DNA of 63,768 nucleotides from Armatimonadota bacterium (GCA_016235455.1 JACRKZ010000106.1:1-63768); one strand, 5' to 3'; positions 17,137 through 26,606 are shown, counted from the stretch's first letter. Translations and numbers: made by a program. The notes: a model not told the origin generated them from the letters alone.

Positions 17137-18033
17137 CTAGAGCCAGCGCCCAAACCACGCGATCACTTCCGCGCGCATCTCCGGCGTCTCGCGGTGGTCG
17201 ACATCGTAGCGCACGATGCGCAGCCGGTCGGGGGCGCCCGCTGCCAGCCAGTCAGGCTCGACGGCAGCCTTGATGCGTTCGACGCCCTCGGGCGGCGTGC
17301 CGGCATCCTGGTCGCCGTTGAGGCTGAGGAAGGCGCGCGGGCAGATGAGCCGTACGATGTCGGCGGTCTCGAAATGCTTGAGCAGGCCCGGCACGAAGTA
17401 GTAGATGCCGTGGCAATACTCGGCCTGGTTGGCCAGCAGTGAGGTGAAGTCGGTCAGGCAGACCAGGCCCGCCGCGGCCTTGATGCGCTCATCGAGTGCG
17501 GCCAGCCACCAGGTCTGCGTGCAGCCCATGCTCAGGCCCACCGCGCCGATCCGCTGCGCGTCCACCTCGGGCCGCGACACCAGGTAGTCCACGGCGCGGT
17601 GCGCGTCGTAGCACATCATGCCCCACAGCACCTGGCCGTTCCATAGCATGCGCTTGAAGGTGTCGGACTCGGAGCGATGGCTGCGTTCGCCGAAGCACCA
17701 GGCGTCGATGGCCAGAGCCACGTAGCCCGCCTGCGCCAGCAGTTCGGCGTACGGCCCCAGCAGGTAGCTCTGGCCGTCGATGAACTCTTCCTTGCCGGTC
17801 TGGTAGTAGCCGCCGTGGCTGTGGCTGTAGACCACCGCCGGCGCGGGCCCGGTGAGGCCGTCGGGCACCATCAGCCAGGCCGGCACCGGCTCGATGCCGT
17901 TCAGGTCGAGCCGCAGCTTCTCCAGGCGATATCCGGCGCACTGGCGGACCTCGGTCGTCTCGCAGGCGATCGGCCCCGGCGTGGGCAGATCGCCCAGCAG
18001 TGACCAGAGTTGCGCGCGGCGGTCGGCACCCAT
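17137..18033 (-). CDS. alpha/beta hydrolase (dienelactone-hydrolase / acetyl-xylan-esterase-like)
   Basis: 298 residues from ATG 18033 (AGGAG five bases upstream). The fold is alpha/beta hydrolase: AVVYSHSHGGYY near the oxyanion region, nucleophile Ser in VGLSMG, an acidic residue after FLSLNGDQD and catalytic His in DVDHRETPEM. No signal peptide, so it is cytoplasmic. It starts only 8 bp after the feoB membrane-half stop on the same strand, so it is probably the last gene of the iron operon; a role such as ester hydrolysis of an iron chelator is possible but speculative. A general carboxylesterase is the safe call. Confidence 0.8.
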   Translation of the reverse strand: MGADRRAQLWSLLGDLPTPGPIACETTEVRQCAGYRLEKLRLDLNGIEPVPAWLMVPDGLTGPAPAVVYSHSHGGYYQTGKEEFIDGQSYLLGPYAELLAQAGYVALAIDAWCFGERSHRSESDTFKRMLWNGQVLWGMMCYDAHRAVDYLVSRPEVDAQRIGAVGLSMGCTQTWWLAALDERIKAAAGLVCLTDFTSLLANQAEYCHGIYYFVPGLLKHFETADIVRLICPRAFLSLNGDQDAGTPPEGVERIKAAVEPDWLAAGAPDRLRIVRYDVDHRETPEMRAEVIAWFGRWL

Positions 18034-18041
18034 GGCGGCTC

Positions 18042-19463
18042 CTAGAGCAGCAGTCGCCAGACTAGCGCCACGCTGCTGCAGATGACCACGCCGAAGGCGA
18101 TGGGCAGCAAGGTGGCGACCGCGGTCCACTTGGCGCTGCGGGTCTCTTTGTAGATGGTGTAGATGGTCGTCGAGCACGGGTTGTGGCAGAGGCTGAAGAG
18201 CATCAGGCAGACGGCGGTGAGCGTCGTCCAGCCGGCGCCACGGAGCAGTGTGGCCAGCGTGCCGTGGTCGCCGATGTCGAACATCACGCCCGCGCCGTGT
18301 TCGCCTACGCCGGCCGCGCCGGTGACCAGGACGGTGAGCATCAGGATGGTCGGGATGACGATCTCATTGGCGGGAATGGCCACCACGTAGGCCAGCATGA
18401 TGACGCCGTTGAGGCCCAGCACCCAGCCAATGGGATCGAGCCAGCGGATCAGGTAGCTGGCGATCGACGCGTCGGCGCTGGGGATGTTGCACACCAGCCA
18501 GAGCACCGCGCCGGCTGGCGCGGCAAAGGTCACCGCGCGCCACAGCGTGATCATGGTGCGGTCGATGAGCGAGGTGTAGAGCGTGCGCCAGATGCGCGGC
18601 GGGCGGTAGGGCGGCAGCTCCAGGCTGAAAGTCGAGGCTTCGCCGCGCAGCACCGTGCGTGACAGCAGCCACGACGAGAAGAACATGAGCACCACGCCCA
18701 GCAGCGCCACAAACAGCACCGAGCCCACCGCCACGGCGCTGGCCAGCCGCGGCGGCGCGGTGGCGGCGACGAACACCGTGGCCAGCAGGATCTGCGTCGG
18801 CCAGCGGCCGTTGCACAACGAGAAGTTGTTGGTGATGATGGCGATGAGGCGTTCGCGCGGCGAATCGATGACCCGCGTGGCCACCACGCCGGCGGCATTG
18901 CAGCCCCAACCCATGGTCATGGTCAGCGCCTGTTTGCCGTGGGCGCCGGCCCGGCGGAAGAGGCTGTCCAGGTTGAACGCGACGCGCGGCAAATAGCCGA
19001 AATCCTCCAGGATGGTGAACATCGGGAAGAAGATGGCCATGGGCGGCAGCATGACGCTGACCACCCAGGCGGTGGTCAGGTAGATGCCGTCGATGAGCAG
19101 GCCCGAAAGCCAGGTGGGCAGCATGACCGCGTCGGCCAGATGGTGCAGCAGCGGTTGCCCGCCACCGATCAGCACCTTGGCCAGCAGCGCCGAGGGCACG
19201 TTGGCACCCTTGATGGTCAGCCACAGTACCAGCGCCAGCATGGCCACCATGGTGGGGAAGCCGGTCCAGCGGCTGGTCAGGAAGCGGTCCAGGCGGTGCT
19301 CCCAGGCCAGGCGGCTCGAGGGCCGGTCCTGATGGACGAACGCGCCGGCCAGCCGTGCCGATTCGGCGTAAGTCTGCTCCACCCAGCGGTCGCGGAAGTT
19401 CTGCGGCAGCTCCCAGCGCAGGCGCTCGGCGGCATCGAGGAGTTCCTGGCGCGGCTCACTCAT
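18042..19463 (-). CDS. feoB: ferrous iron transporter FeoB, membrane half (split FeoB)
   Basis: 473 residues from ATG 19463 to the stop at 18042, with GGAGG six bases before the start. It contains the FeoB Gate and core regions: GWGCNAAGVVATRVIDSPRERL with the pore Cys, TNNFSLCNGRWP, and near the end LCHNPCSTTIYTIYKET. About eight to ten membrane segments. No GTPase domain: that is encoded by the gene immediately upstream, whose stop overlaps this start by 8 bp (ATGAGTGA). Together the two halves total about 740 residues, a normal FeoB. The strong own ribosome site argues for a true split rather than a sequencing frameshift. Confidence 0.92.
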   Translation of the reverse strand: MSEPRQELLDAAERLRWELPQNFRDRWVEQTYAESARLAGAFVHQDRPSSRLAWEHRLDRFLTSRWTGFPTMVAMLALVLWLTIKGANVPSALLAKVLIGGGQPLLHHLADAVMLPTWLSGLLIDGIYLTTAWVVSVMLPPMAIFFPMFTILEDFGYLPRVAFNLDSLFRRAGAHGKQALTMTMGWGCNAAGVVATRVIDSPRERLIAIITNNFSLCNGRWPTQILLATVFVAATAPPRLASAVAVGSVLFVALLGVVLMFFSSWLLSRTVLRGEASTFSLELPPYRPPRIWRTLYTSLIDRTMITLWRAVTFAAPAGAVLWLVCNIPSADASIASYLIRWLDPIGWVLGLNGVIMLAYVVAIPANEIVIPTILMLTVLVTGAAGVGEHGAGVMFDIGDHGTLATLLRGAGWTTLTAVCLMLFSLCHNPCSTTIYTIYKETRSAKWTAVATLLPIAFGVVICSSVALVWRLLL

Positions 19464-20259
19464 GGTCGGCCTCCACCTTGGCCTTGTGGTCCTCCTTGAG
19501 CTGACCAAGCTGGCCGTTGCGCACAGCCTCGGCGATCTCCTGGTCGCCTTCCAGCAGACGCATGGCAATCCAATCCTTGTGCGGCACGCCGGGATAGGCC
19601 GCTTCGAGGTGCTCACTGAGCTGAGCCACGGCGCCGTCCAGGCCTGGAATGCGATAGCGCGGTCGATGCGGCCGGCAGATGAACGTGCCCTCGGCCACAT
19701 CGGCCAGCGCCGCCAGCAACTCGGGAATGCCGATGCCCTGCCGCGCCGCCGCGCCGACCACGGGGATGCCCAGTTCGCGGCTCAAGCCCTTGATGTCGAC
19801 CTCGACGCCGTGGGCGCGGGCTTCGTCGAGCAGGTTGACGCACAGCACGGCGCGGTCGCTGATGTGCAGTACCTGCAGCATCAGGTTCAGGTTGCGCTCC
19901 AGGCGCGTGGCGTCGGCCACAACGATGGTCACCGCCGGCTTGCCAAAGAGGATGAAGTCGCGCGCCACCTCCTCGTCCGGCGTGGCGGAGAGCAGGCTGT
20001 AGGTGCCCGGCAGGTCGACCAGCTTGTAGCGCTTGTCGCGATAGACGAACCCGCCCTCGGCCCGCGCGATGGTCTTGCCCGGCCAGTTGCCCGTGTGCTG
20101 CTTGAGCCCGGTGAGCGAGTTGAACACCGTGCTCTTGCCGGTGTTCGGGTTGCCTGCCAGCGCCACCACGTAGTCGAAGTCGCCGACGTTCACGCCGAGA
20201 CGTTCCACGCGGGCCGCGCCGATGGGGCAGGTGTCGCAGCCGCTCTTGCCGATGGCCAT
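19456..20259 (-). CDS. feoB: ferrous iron transporter FeoB, GTPase half (split FeoB)
   Basis: 267 residues: G1 motif GNPNTGKST near residue 36, G3 DLPG, and NLLDE as the G4 guanine-specificity motif. After the GTPase comes a helical guanine-nucleotide-dissociation-inhibitor-like region (about 185-267). The N-terminal CDTCPIG Cys pair is common in FeoB GTPases of anaerobes and related groups. ATG 20259 has GGAGG seven to eight bases upstream and overlaps the stop of the regulator gene as TAATG. It should hydrolyse GTP to gate the membrane half encoded next. Confidence 0.93.
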   Translation of the reverse strand: MAIGKSGCDTCPIGAARVERLGVNVGDFDYVVALAGNPNTGKSTVFNSLTGLKQHTGNWPGKTIARAEGGFVYRDKRYKLVDLPGTYSLLSATPDEEVARDFILFGKPAVTIVVADATRLERNLNLMLQVLHISDRAVLCVNLLDEARAHGVEVDIKGLSRELGIPVVGAAARQGIGIPELLAALADVAEGTFICRPHRPRYRIPGLDGAVAQLSEHLEAAYPGVPHKDWIAMRLLEGDQEIAEAVRNGQLGQLKEDHKAKVEADHE

Positions 20260-21179
20260 TACGCCGCCTCCCCGTCGCGTCGCCGCACGACGATGCGTTC
20301 GCTCTGCTCACGGCGCAGCGCGATGGACGCGCCGCGAATGCGGTAGGCCACGGGATCGCCGCTGGGGCCGATCATGTCGATCTCGAGCACCGTGCCGGGC
20401 ACGACGCCGAGGTCGAGCAGCCGGCTGCGCGCCAGCCCACGGATCAACGGCGAGATGCCTACGACTTCGGCACGTTCGCCGATCTTCACCTCGCACAGCC
20501 GCATGACGGTATCGTCAAAGGTCTCGTCCGCGGCCAGATGGTCGGTCAGCACCTGCGCCGCGGCGCGCAGGTCGATGGTATGGCTCTCGCCGTCCACGCG
20601 CAGCGTGACACCCCGCGGGCCGACGGCATCGACGCGCAGCCGCACATCGGGCGCCAGGCCAGCGCGACTCAGCACGCGGTAGAGCTCGGGCGGCTCGTCC
20701 TCGACATGCACCACGCGACCGGCCCAGCCCACGCCGCGCGTGGCCAGCGATTCGCCGCGCTGCGGAGGCATGATGCCGGTCGCCGAGGGGATGGGGTCGC
20801 CGTGCGGGTCGTAGGCGGGATTGCCCAGGGAGATGGCCAGCCGCTCAACCTCGGCGCGGGACAGTTCATGCTCCGCGGCATGGGCCTGGTCGTGCCAGGT
20901 GTTGGTCGGGTGCCCGGTGCGGTGGGCCAGATAGGTCTCATAGAGCCGGTGCGCCCGGATGACCTGCAGCGCGTACTCGCGTCCCTGGGCGGTGAGGACC
21001 AGGCGGCCCTCGTCTTCCTGCACCAGGGCCGCGGCCAGCAGCAGTGCCAGAGGCCCGTCATCACGACTGGCCGGCACGCCCATCACGCTGGCCAGATTGG
21101 CCGCGGTGACCGGCTGTCCGTTCGCCGTGGCATCGTAGAGGTACTTCAGCGCGTCTTCGACCTGCTGTCGTTCGGCCAT
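20259..21179 (-). CDS. DtxR/MntR-type metalloregulator fused to two FeoA domains
   Basis: 306 residues. Residues 1-60 are a winged helix (VEDALKYLYDATANGQPVTAANLASVMGV). About 60-135 hold the metal-binding and dimerisation part with HAAEHELSRAEVERL and GNPAYDPHGDPIP, diagnostic for DtxR-like proteins. Two SH3-like FeoA domains follow, about 145-215 and 228-302, the second with LARSRLLDLGVVPGT. No separate feoA gene exists here, so this protein probably supplies both iron-dependent control of the operon and the FeoA partner of FeoB. ATG 21179 has only a weak ribosome site. The stop overlaps the feoB start. Confidence 0.9.
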   Translation of the reverse strand: MAERQQVEDALKYLYDATANGQPVTAANLASVMGVPASRDDGPLALLLAAALVQEDEGRLVLTAQGREYALQVIRAHRLYETYLAHRTGHPTNTWHDQAHAAEHELSRAEVERLAISLGNPAYDPHGDPIPSATGIMPPQRGESLATRGVGWAGRVVHVEDEPPELYRVLSRAGLAPDVRLRVDAVGPRGVTLRVDGESHTIDLRAAAQVLTDHLAADETFDDTVMRLCEVKIGERAEVVGISPLIRGLARSRLLDLGVVPGTVLEIDMIGPSGDPVAYRIRGASIALRREQSERIVVRRRDGEAA

Positions 21180-21277
21180 GCCTGCCCGTCCATCCCGCTC
21201 GGCGCCCACCTGCGCCGCTTGCAGGCATTGTGACTGCCCAGGGCGAGATGCGCAAGCCGGCCGCCGCTTACGGCGCA

Positions 21278-21313
21278 CCCTGGAGCACAGCCGGGGCCGG
21301 CTGTGCTCCAGGG
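21278..21313. terminator. 17-bp perfect inverted repeat after the hemicellulase operon
   Basis: CCCTGGAGCACAGCCGG, two-base centre, exact reverse complement, placed 19 bp after the stop of the GH10-CE1-CE1 gene and upstream of the DtxR gene. No U-tract. It should separate the hemicellulase and iron operons. Confidence 0.65.
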
Positions 21314-21331
21314 CGGCTCGCGGGATGGGCG

Positions 21332-24300
21332 TTAGTGGAACACAGCCTGGAGGAAGTAGTACAGGTTGTTCCGCCAGGTGGTGCCGTCGTGGCCATGGCC
21401 ATCGACGTTCCAGATGTGCGGCACGCCCTTCCCCTTGAAGTAGGCGTGCACGCCTTGGCTGATGCGCAGCAGCCCGTCCTTGTTGCCGCCGGAGATCCAG
21501 AGCAGCTTCAGGCGGTCGCGCGCCGCCGCGGGGTCGGGGAGCAGCTCCGCGGGCGCCTTGGTGTTGGGCGCCGAGGAGAATGCGCCCACCCAGGCGAAGG
21601 TGTCCAAGTGAGACAGGCCGAAGTTGAGCGACTGGCCACCGCCCATGGACAGGCCCGCCAGCGCCCGATGCTCGCGGTCGGTTCGCACCGAGTAACGCTT
21701 CTCGATGGCCGGGATGACGTCGCGCAGCAGATCCTGCTCGAACACGGCGAAGGCCGGCGCGCTGGCAAAGACATTGCCTTCCGGTCGGTCGTTCTTCTGC
21801 GCGCGGCCGTTGGGCATGACCACGATCATCGGCACGGTCTTGCCGGCGGCCAGCAGGTTGTCCATCAGCAGGTTGGGGTGAGCGACGTTCTGCCACTCGT
21901 TCTCGTCGCCGCCAATGCCGTGCAGCAGGTAGAGCACCGGGTACTTCGCGTCCGGCGAGTAGCCGGGCGGCGTGTAGACCTGCATCCGCCGTTGCGTGCC
22001 CACTGTCGTCGAGTTGTACTCGATCATCTCCAGCTTGCCATGCGGCACGTCGGCGCGGTTGGCATCGATGCCGTCCGGCGGCTCGGGATAGGCCTGGACG
22101 TCGTCGGGATTGAGCTTGACCGGCCCGCCGAAGTCGCCGCTCGGCCGCGGCTCCGGCGAGGCGGCCACCCGCGTGGGGGCTTGCCCACCAAAGAGCAGCG
22201 GCGCGAACTCGTGCAGGCTGCGTCGCCAGGTCAGCCACTCGTGCGAGGTGCCGGGCGACTCGTAGAAGGTGGTCTTGATGCCGGCTTTGGTCAGGTTGTC
22301 GTGGTAATGGCGGACACTGTCCTGCATGTGCTGCGGCTCAACCGTGCCGATGCTCAGGAACAGCGTGTGGACGCGCTTGTTGAACGCCTCCGCGTCGGCC
22401 ATCACGCCGCCGTGCACGGTCTTGGGGTCGAACGTGCCGCCGCCGAACCCGCCGAACCCGCCGCCACCGCCGCTGAACCCGCCGATGGCCGAGAACAGGT
22501 CGAGATGGCTCAGCCCGATGGTGTAGGCCTGCATGCCGCCCATGGAGAGCCCCGCCAGCGCGCGGTTGTCGCGGTCCGGGCGCGTGCGGTAGGTCGCGTC
22601 GACATACGGGATCAGGTCCTTGGTGAGCACATCGCCAAACGCCTCGAACATACGGCTGAAGTCGGGCGGCATGGGATTCCCGGCGCCGGCGCGCGGTGGG
22701 CCCAACGGTGTCTGCGGCTCGCCCGGCCGGCGCGCATAGCCGCGTTCCATGACAACCAGCATCGGCCGCGCTCTGCGCTCGGCGATGAGGTTGTCCAGGA
22801 TGAAGCCGACGCGGCCCTGGACGGGCCAGCCGCGCTCATCCTCGCCGCCGCCGTGCTGCAGATAGAGCACCGGGTAGCGTTCGTCGCGCGCCGTGTCATA
22901 GCCAGGCGGTGTGTAGATGAAGGCGCGGCGCCATTCGTTGGTTGTGCCCGAGTGGTACCAGCGCTCGCGCACGTCGCCGTGCGGCACGTCGCGGGGCAGG
23001 TAGTAGTCCACGCCTGCCTCGGGGATCTCGATGCCGCTGGCCTGCCGGCCCATGCCGTAGAACGTCTCGCTGGCCGGATCGCAGACGTAGACACCATCGA
23101 TGACCAGCGAGTAGTAGTGGAAGCCCGGCGGCTGCGGATCGGTCGTCGCGGTCCAGAAGCCGTCAGCGTCCTTGGTGCCGGCGTAACGTCGCCCCAGGTC
23201 GAACTCGACCTTCTGGGCGTCGGGCGCCTTGACGCGGAAGACTACGCGCAGGTCGGGCTTGATGCGCGGATACTCCGCGCCGCCCACGTTGGTCACGGCG
23301 CGCACGTCCTCGGTGGCGGCCTTGGCCGGCGGTGGCGGCGCGACTGGCACTGCCGCCGTGGCCGGCCTGACCGTCAAGGCTGCCTGCCGAACGGCATCAA
23401 ACGCCGGCTTCGTGCGGCCTTGGCGATCGAACAGCAGCGGGTGCTCGGTGCGGCCGCGGACAGGGAAGAAGTTGAGCCAGGACTCGCCGTCGTGGGCGCC
23501 CCAGAAGGTGACCCGCCCGATAGCATCGCGGTGGCGCATGAACATCTCGAACATCCGCCGGTAGTAGTCGGCCTGCTTTTGGGCCACATCGTCGGGCAGG
23601 CCCGCGGTGTAGGGGTCCATGACGGCGCGCTGTTCAGGCGTCATCTGCTCGCGCACGTTGATGTCGGCGCCCTGGTACTTGGTCGGCAGCACGCCCAGGT
23701 CGAGCTCGGTGAACATCACCTTGAGCCCCAGTGCGGCGAACTGCTTGACCGACTCCTCCACCTCGTCGATGCTCAGACCGGGTAGTCGCCAGTGGGCCTG
23801 GATGCCCACGGCGTGGATCGGCACCTTCTGGTCGACCAGCGACTTGAGCAGGCGCAGCGCCTTGGGCCGCTTGTAGCCCATCTCGATGTTGTAGTCGTTG
23901 TACACCAGGATGGCGTCGGGATCGGCCGCGTGCGCGGCGCGGAAGGCCTCGGCGATGTAGTCGTCGCCGATCTCTTTGCGCCACGGTGTGTCACGCAGGT
24001 CGCCCGGCCCATCGTTGATGGCCTCGTTGACCACGTCCCACTGCTTGACCCGGCCCTTGTAGTGACCGACGACCGCGGCGATGTGGCCGCGCAGGCGGGC
24101 CAGGGCCAGTTCGCGGTTCGGCGGCTGGCCGTCGGGCCCGACGTGGAACCAGCGCGGCGTCTGCGAATGCCACACCAGGCAGTGCCCGATCGGCGTGGCG
24201 CCGCACTTCTCCGCGGCGGCGACCATGCGGTCGCCACGCTCGAACGTGAAGCGGCCCTCATCGGGCTGCGTGGCGTCCGGCTTCATGGCGTTGCCGCAGG

Positions 24301-24517
24301 TGAAGGCGTCGAAATGGCGCGCGGCCAGGCCGACGCTCATCGGCGCGCGGTCGACGGTGGCCGGCCAGTCCATGGCCGTGCCGATCAGGAACTGGCCAGC
24401 AAAGGCATCGCGCAGCGGTGGTGCATCAGACCACAGGCGCGGCGCCGGCGCGGCGTCGTCGGCGACGGCCGCCATGGCCGCCAGCGCGGCCACCAGGATG
24501 GGTACACTTGCGTTCAT
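21332..24517 (-). CDS. trifunctional xylanase: GH10 + CE1 esterase + CE1 esterase
   Basis: 1061 residues with a signal peptide (about 1-20). The GH10 xylanase domain spans about 35-375, acid/base Glu165 in WDVVNE and nucleophile Glu271 in MFTELD. A Pro/Ala linker (380-410) leads to an E-set/CBM48-like beta-sandwich (about 418-500), which commonly precedes esterase-D-type domains. CE1 domain 1 is about 515-775 with Ser658 in AGLSMGG and His759; CE1 domain 2 is about 820-1061 with Ser957 in AGLSMGG and His in the HGHD motif at 1041-1044. One polypeptide could cut the xylan backbone and remove feruloyl or acetyl groups. AAGGAG overlaps the GH51 stop, 10 bp upstream, so the genes are coupled. Confidence 0.92.
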   Translation of the reverse strand: MNASVPILVAALAAMAAVADDAAPAPRLWSDAPPLRDAFAGQFLIGTAMDWPATVDRAPMSVGLAARHFDAFTCGNAMKPDATQPDEGRFTFERGDRMVAAAEKCGATPIGHCLVWHSQTPRWFHVGPDGQPPNRELALARLRGHIAAVVGHYKGRVKQWDVVNEAINDGPGDLRDTPWRKEIGDDYIAEAFRAAHAADPDAILVYNDYNIEMGYKRPKALRLLKSLVDQKVPIHAVGIQAHWRLPGLSIDEVEESVKQFAALGLKVMFTELDLGVLPTKYQGADINVREQMTPEQRAVMDPYTAGLPDDVAQKQADYYRRMFEMFMRHRDAIGRVTFWGAHDGESWLNFFPVRGRTEHPLLFDRQGRTKPAFDAVRQAALTVRPATAAVPVAPPPPAKAATEDVRAVTNVGGAEYPRIKPDLRVVFRVKAPDAQKVEFDLGRRYAGTKDADGFWTATTDPQPPGFHYYSLVIDGVYVCDPASETFYGMGRQASGIEIPEAGVDYYLPRDVPHGDVRERWYHSGTTNEWRRAFIYTPPGYDTARDERYPVLYLQHGGGEDERGWPVQGRVGFILDNLIAERRARPMLVVMERGYARRPGEPQTPLGPPRAGAGNPMPPDFSRMFEAFGDVLTKDLIPYVDATYRTRPDRDNRALAGLSMGGMQAYTIGLSHLDLFSAIGGFSGGGGGFGGFGGGTFDPKTVHGGVMADAEAFNKRVHTLFLSIGTVEPQHMQDSVRHYHDNLTKAGIKTTFYESPGTSHEWLTWRRSLHEFAPLLFGGQAPTRVAASPEPRPSGDFGGPVKLNPDDVQAYPEPPDGIDANRADVPHGKLEMIEYNSTTVGTQRRMQVYTPPGYSPDAKYPVLYLLHGIGGDENEWQNVAHPNLLMDNLLAAGKTVPMIVVMPNGRAQKNDRPEGNVFASAPAFAVFEQDLLRDVIPAIEKRYSVRTDREHRALAGLSMGGGQSLNFGLSHLDTFAWVGAFSSAPNTKAPAELLPDPAAARDRLKLLWISGGNKDGLLRISQGVHAYFKGKGVPHIWNVDGHGHDGTTWRNNLYYFLQAVFH

Positions 24518-24527
24518 CGACTGCTCC

Positions 24528-26567
24528 TTACGTGGCTGCCTTGAGCCGCAGAATGGTCAGTGAATGCGGCGGCAGGGACCGCTGCAGGTTCGCCGTGGCG
24601 TTGGCTATCGCCTCGGTCCGCGGCGCCACCCGGGTGGGCTCGTCCAGCGAGTTCACCGCGTCCGGCTCGCCGCTCAGCACGATGGCGGTCGCCTCGGGCG
24701 CCACCTTGGCGACACCGCGCAGGTCGAGTGCGACGTTGACCGGTGTCGGCCCGGAGTTGACGATCTTGACGATCACCGTGCCGGCCGCCTTGTCCCAGGT
24801 GGCCGTGGCCACGACGACCGTCGGGTCGGCCTCGGTCAGCTGGACCGGCAGCACGAAATCGCCCTGGTTCTGGGCCAGCATGACCTGCGCGTAGTAGCTG
24901 ACCGAGCCGAAGCTGCGCAGCGCGTCGTAGCCGATCAGGTTCGTGTTCCACTGCCAGCCCTTGGGGTAGCCCTTGGCCCGATCTTCGGGGTTCACATTGA
25001 CCAGAAGCGGCGCATAGCACTCCATCGGCACGGCGTCGGAGTTGCGTTCCAGGCCCATGACGAAGGCCGCGTCGGCCAGGGCCGAGCGTAGGTTCGGGGT
25101 CGGCTGACCCTCCTGCGCGGCCCACTCGCCAACGAATGTCTTGATGCCGTCAGGCTGCCGGCCGTTGTGCCCGCCGCCATTGAAGGTCACCGGCGGCGGC
25201 GGGCCGACAGGCTTGTCGTACAGCGTGGTCATGCGCGTCAGGTCGCGCGCGCCGCGGTAGAAGTGGTCGTCATAGAGGTCCGGCACGAAGCTCTTGACCG
25301 GCGCGCTGGCGATGATCTTGAGCTTGGGGTAGCGCGCGCGGATGGCCTTGGCCATCTGCGTGAACCGGCCATCGTAGCTGCCCGAGCGGTCGAACCAGTC
25401 CTCGTTGCCGATCTCGACGTACTTCAGCGCGAAGGGCTCGGGGAAGCCGTCGGCCGCGCGCTGCTTGCCCCAGGGGCTGCTGGCAGGGCCGCTGACGTAC
25501 TCGATCTCGTCGAGCGCCTCTTGCGTGTAGATGGCCATCTCGGCGCTGCCGCCCTTGAAGTGGTCACCGTTGAGCACGTAGCCGGCGAACAGGCCCAGTA
25601 TCGGCTCCGCGCCAAGCTGCTTGCACCACAGCAGGTACTCCGGCAGGCCGAACCCGTCCGACGAGCGGTAGCCCCAGCAACCCATGTGGCCTGGCCGCTG
25701 GTCGGCCGGCCCGATCATCTGCTTCCAGTTGAACCGGTCGGCGAAGCGGCCGCCCTCCAGGTAGTTGCCGCCGGGCAAACGGATGAACTTGGGCCGCAGT
25801 TCGGCCATCAGCTTCATCAGGTCGGGGCGCAGACCGTTGGGCGTGTTCTGATAGGTCGGCGGGAATAGCGAGACGAAGCTGAAGCGCACGAAGCCCTGGC
25901 CACGCGCCGACAGCACGAACCTCGCCTTGGCCGTGGTGGGCGCGTCATGGGCCGTGGTCAGCTTCAGCGTGTACTTCTTCCAGGCGCTGGTCACCGCCGG
26001 CGTGTCGGCCTTGGCCACGGTCAGGTCGGCGGCGTCGGTCCTGATCGACGCGGTCACCGGCCCGGCGAAGCCGCCGCCGCCGCGCGCGTAGAAGGTCGCC
26101 ACGTAGGTCGTGTCCGGCCACACCGGGATGCCCCAGTAGCCGTCGTTGGCCACACCGCACTCGCCGCTGGCCAAGTCGAGTTGGAGGCTGACCGGCAGCG
26201 CCGGGTTGACCGGTTCGTTGCGGTCGGTGGCCGCCTTGCCTTCACCCACCAGCGACCAGTGCACCGGCACGGGCGAGGGCGGCGGACCGGGTCGCGGTCC
26301 TGGGCCAGGGTTGGGGCGAGGGCCCATGTCCTGGAACGTGCGGTTCTGGATCAGCTCGGCGAACAGCCCGCCGTCGTAGGCATGGTTGATCTCCTCGGTC
26401 ATCAGACCGAAGAAGTCGCGCGGAATGGCCACGCCGGGCTTGCTGGCGTCGACGGTCAACATGGCGGCCACGTCGGCGCGCGCCGAGGCCACGCTCAGGC
26501 AGGCGATCGCCGCGGCCAGCGCCAGTCGCGCGATGCGGGTGGTCCATAGCTGGGTGATGTAACGCAT
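24528..26567 (-). CDS. secreted alpha-L-arabinofuranosidase, GH51
   Basis: 679 residues from ATG 26567, preferred because GGAGG precedes it and the N-terminus becomes a signal peptide (MRYITQLWTTRIARLALAAA...). GH51 signatures: FFGLMTEEINHAYDGGLFAELIQNRTF at the start of the mature protein, acid/base Glu389 in EIGNED and nucleophile Glu481 in TFVGEW. A CBM4/9-like sandwich is inserted at about 100-235 after a Pro-rich stretch, and a beta-sandwich ends the protein. It should remove arabinose side chains from arabinoxylan. It lies between GH43 and the xylanase in the same operon. Confidence 0.92.
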   Translation of the reverse strand: MRYITQLWTTRIARLALAAAIACLSVASARADVAAMLTVDASKPGVAIPRDFFGLMTEEINHAYDGGLFAELIQNRTFQDMGPRPNPGPGPRPGPPPSPVPVHWSLVGEGKAATDRNEPVNPALPVSLQLDLASGECGVANDGYWGIPVWPDTTYVATFYARGGGGFAGPVTASIRTDAADLTVAKADTPAVTSAWKKYTLKLTTAHDAPTTAKARFVLSARGQGFVRFSFVSLFPPTYQNTPNGLRPDLMKLMAELRPKFIRLPGGNYLEGGRFADRFNWKQMIGPADQRPGHMGCWGYRSSDGFGLPEYLLWCKQLGAEPILGLFAGYVLNGDHFKGGSAEMAIYTQEALDEIEYVSGPASSPWGKQRAADGFPEPFALKYVEIGNEDWFDRSGSYDGRFTQMAKAIRARYPKLKIIASAPVKSFVPDLYDDHFYRGARDLTRMTTLYDKPVGPPPPVTFNGGGHNGRQPDGIKTFVGEWAAQEGQPTPNLRSALADAAFVMGLERNSDAVPMECYAPLLVNVNPEDRAKGYPKGWQWNTNLIGYDALRSFGSVSYYAQVMLAQNQGDFVLPVQLTEADPTVVVATATWDKAAGTVIVKIVNSGPTPVNVALDLRGVAKVAPEATAIVLSGEPDAVNSLDEPTRVAPRTEAIANATANLQRSLPPHSLTILRLKAAT

Positions 26568-26606
26568 GTGCCCTCTACCTCCAGAGGCGTGGTGGTTGGT
26601 CATCGG

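Noticed and set aside
19456..19463. Sequencing frameshift breaking a single feoB gene
   Set aside because: The membrane half has its own ATG with GGAGG at ideal spacing, and the overlap ATGAGTGA is a normal coupling arrangement.
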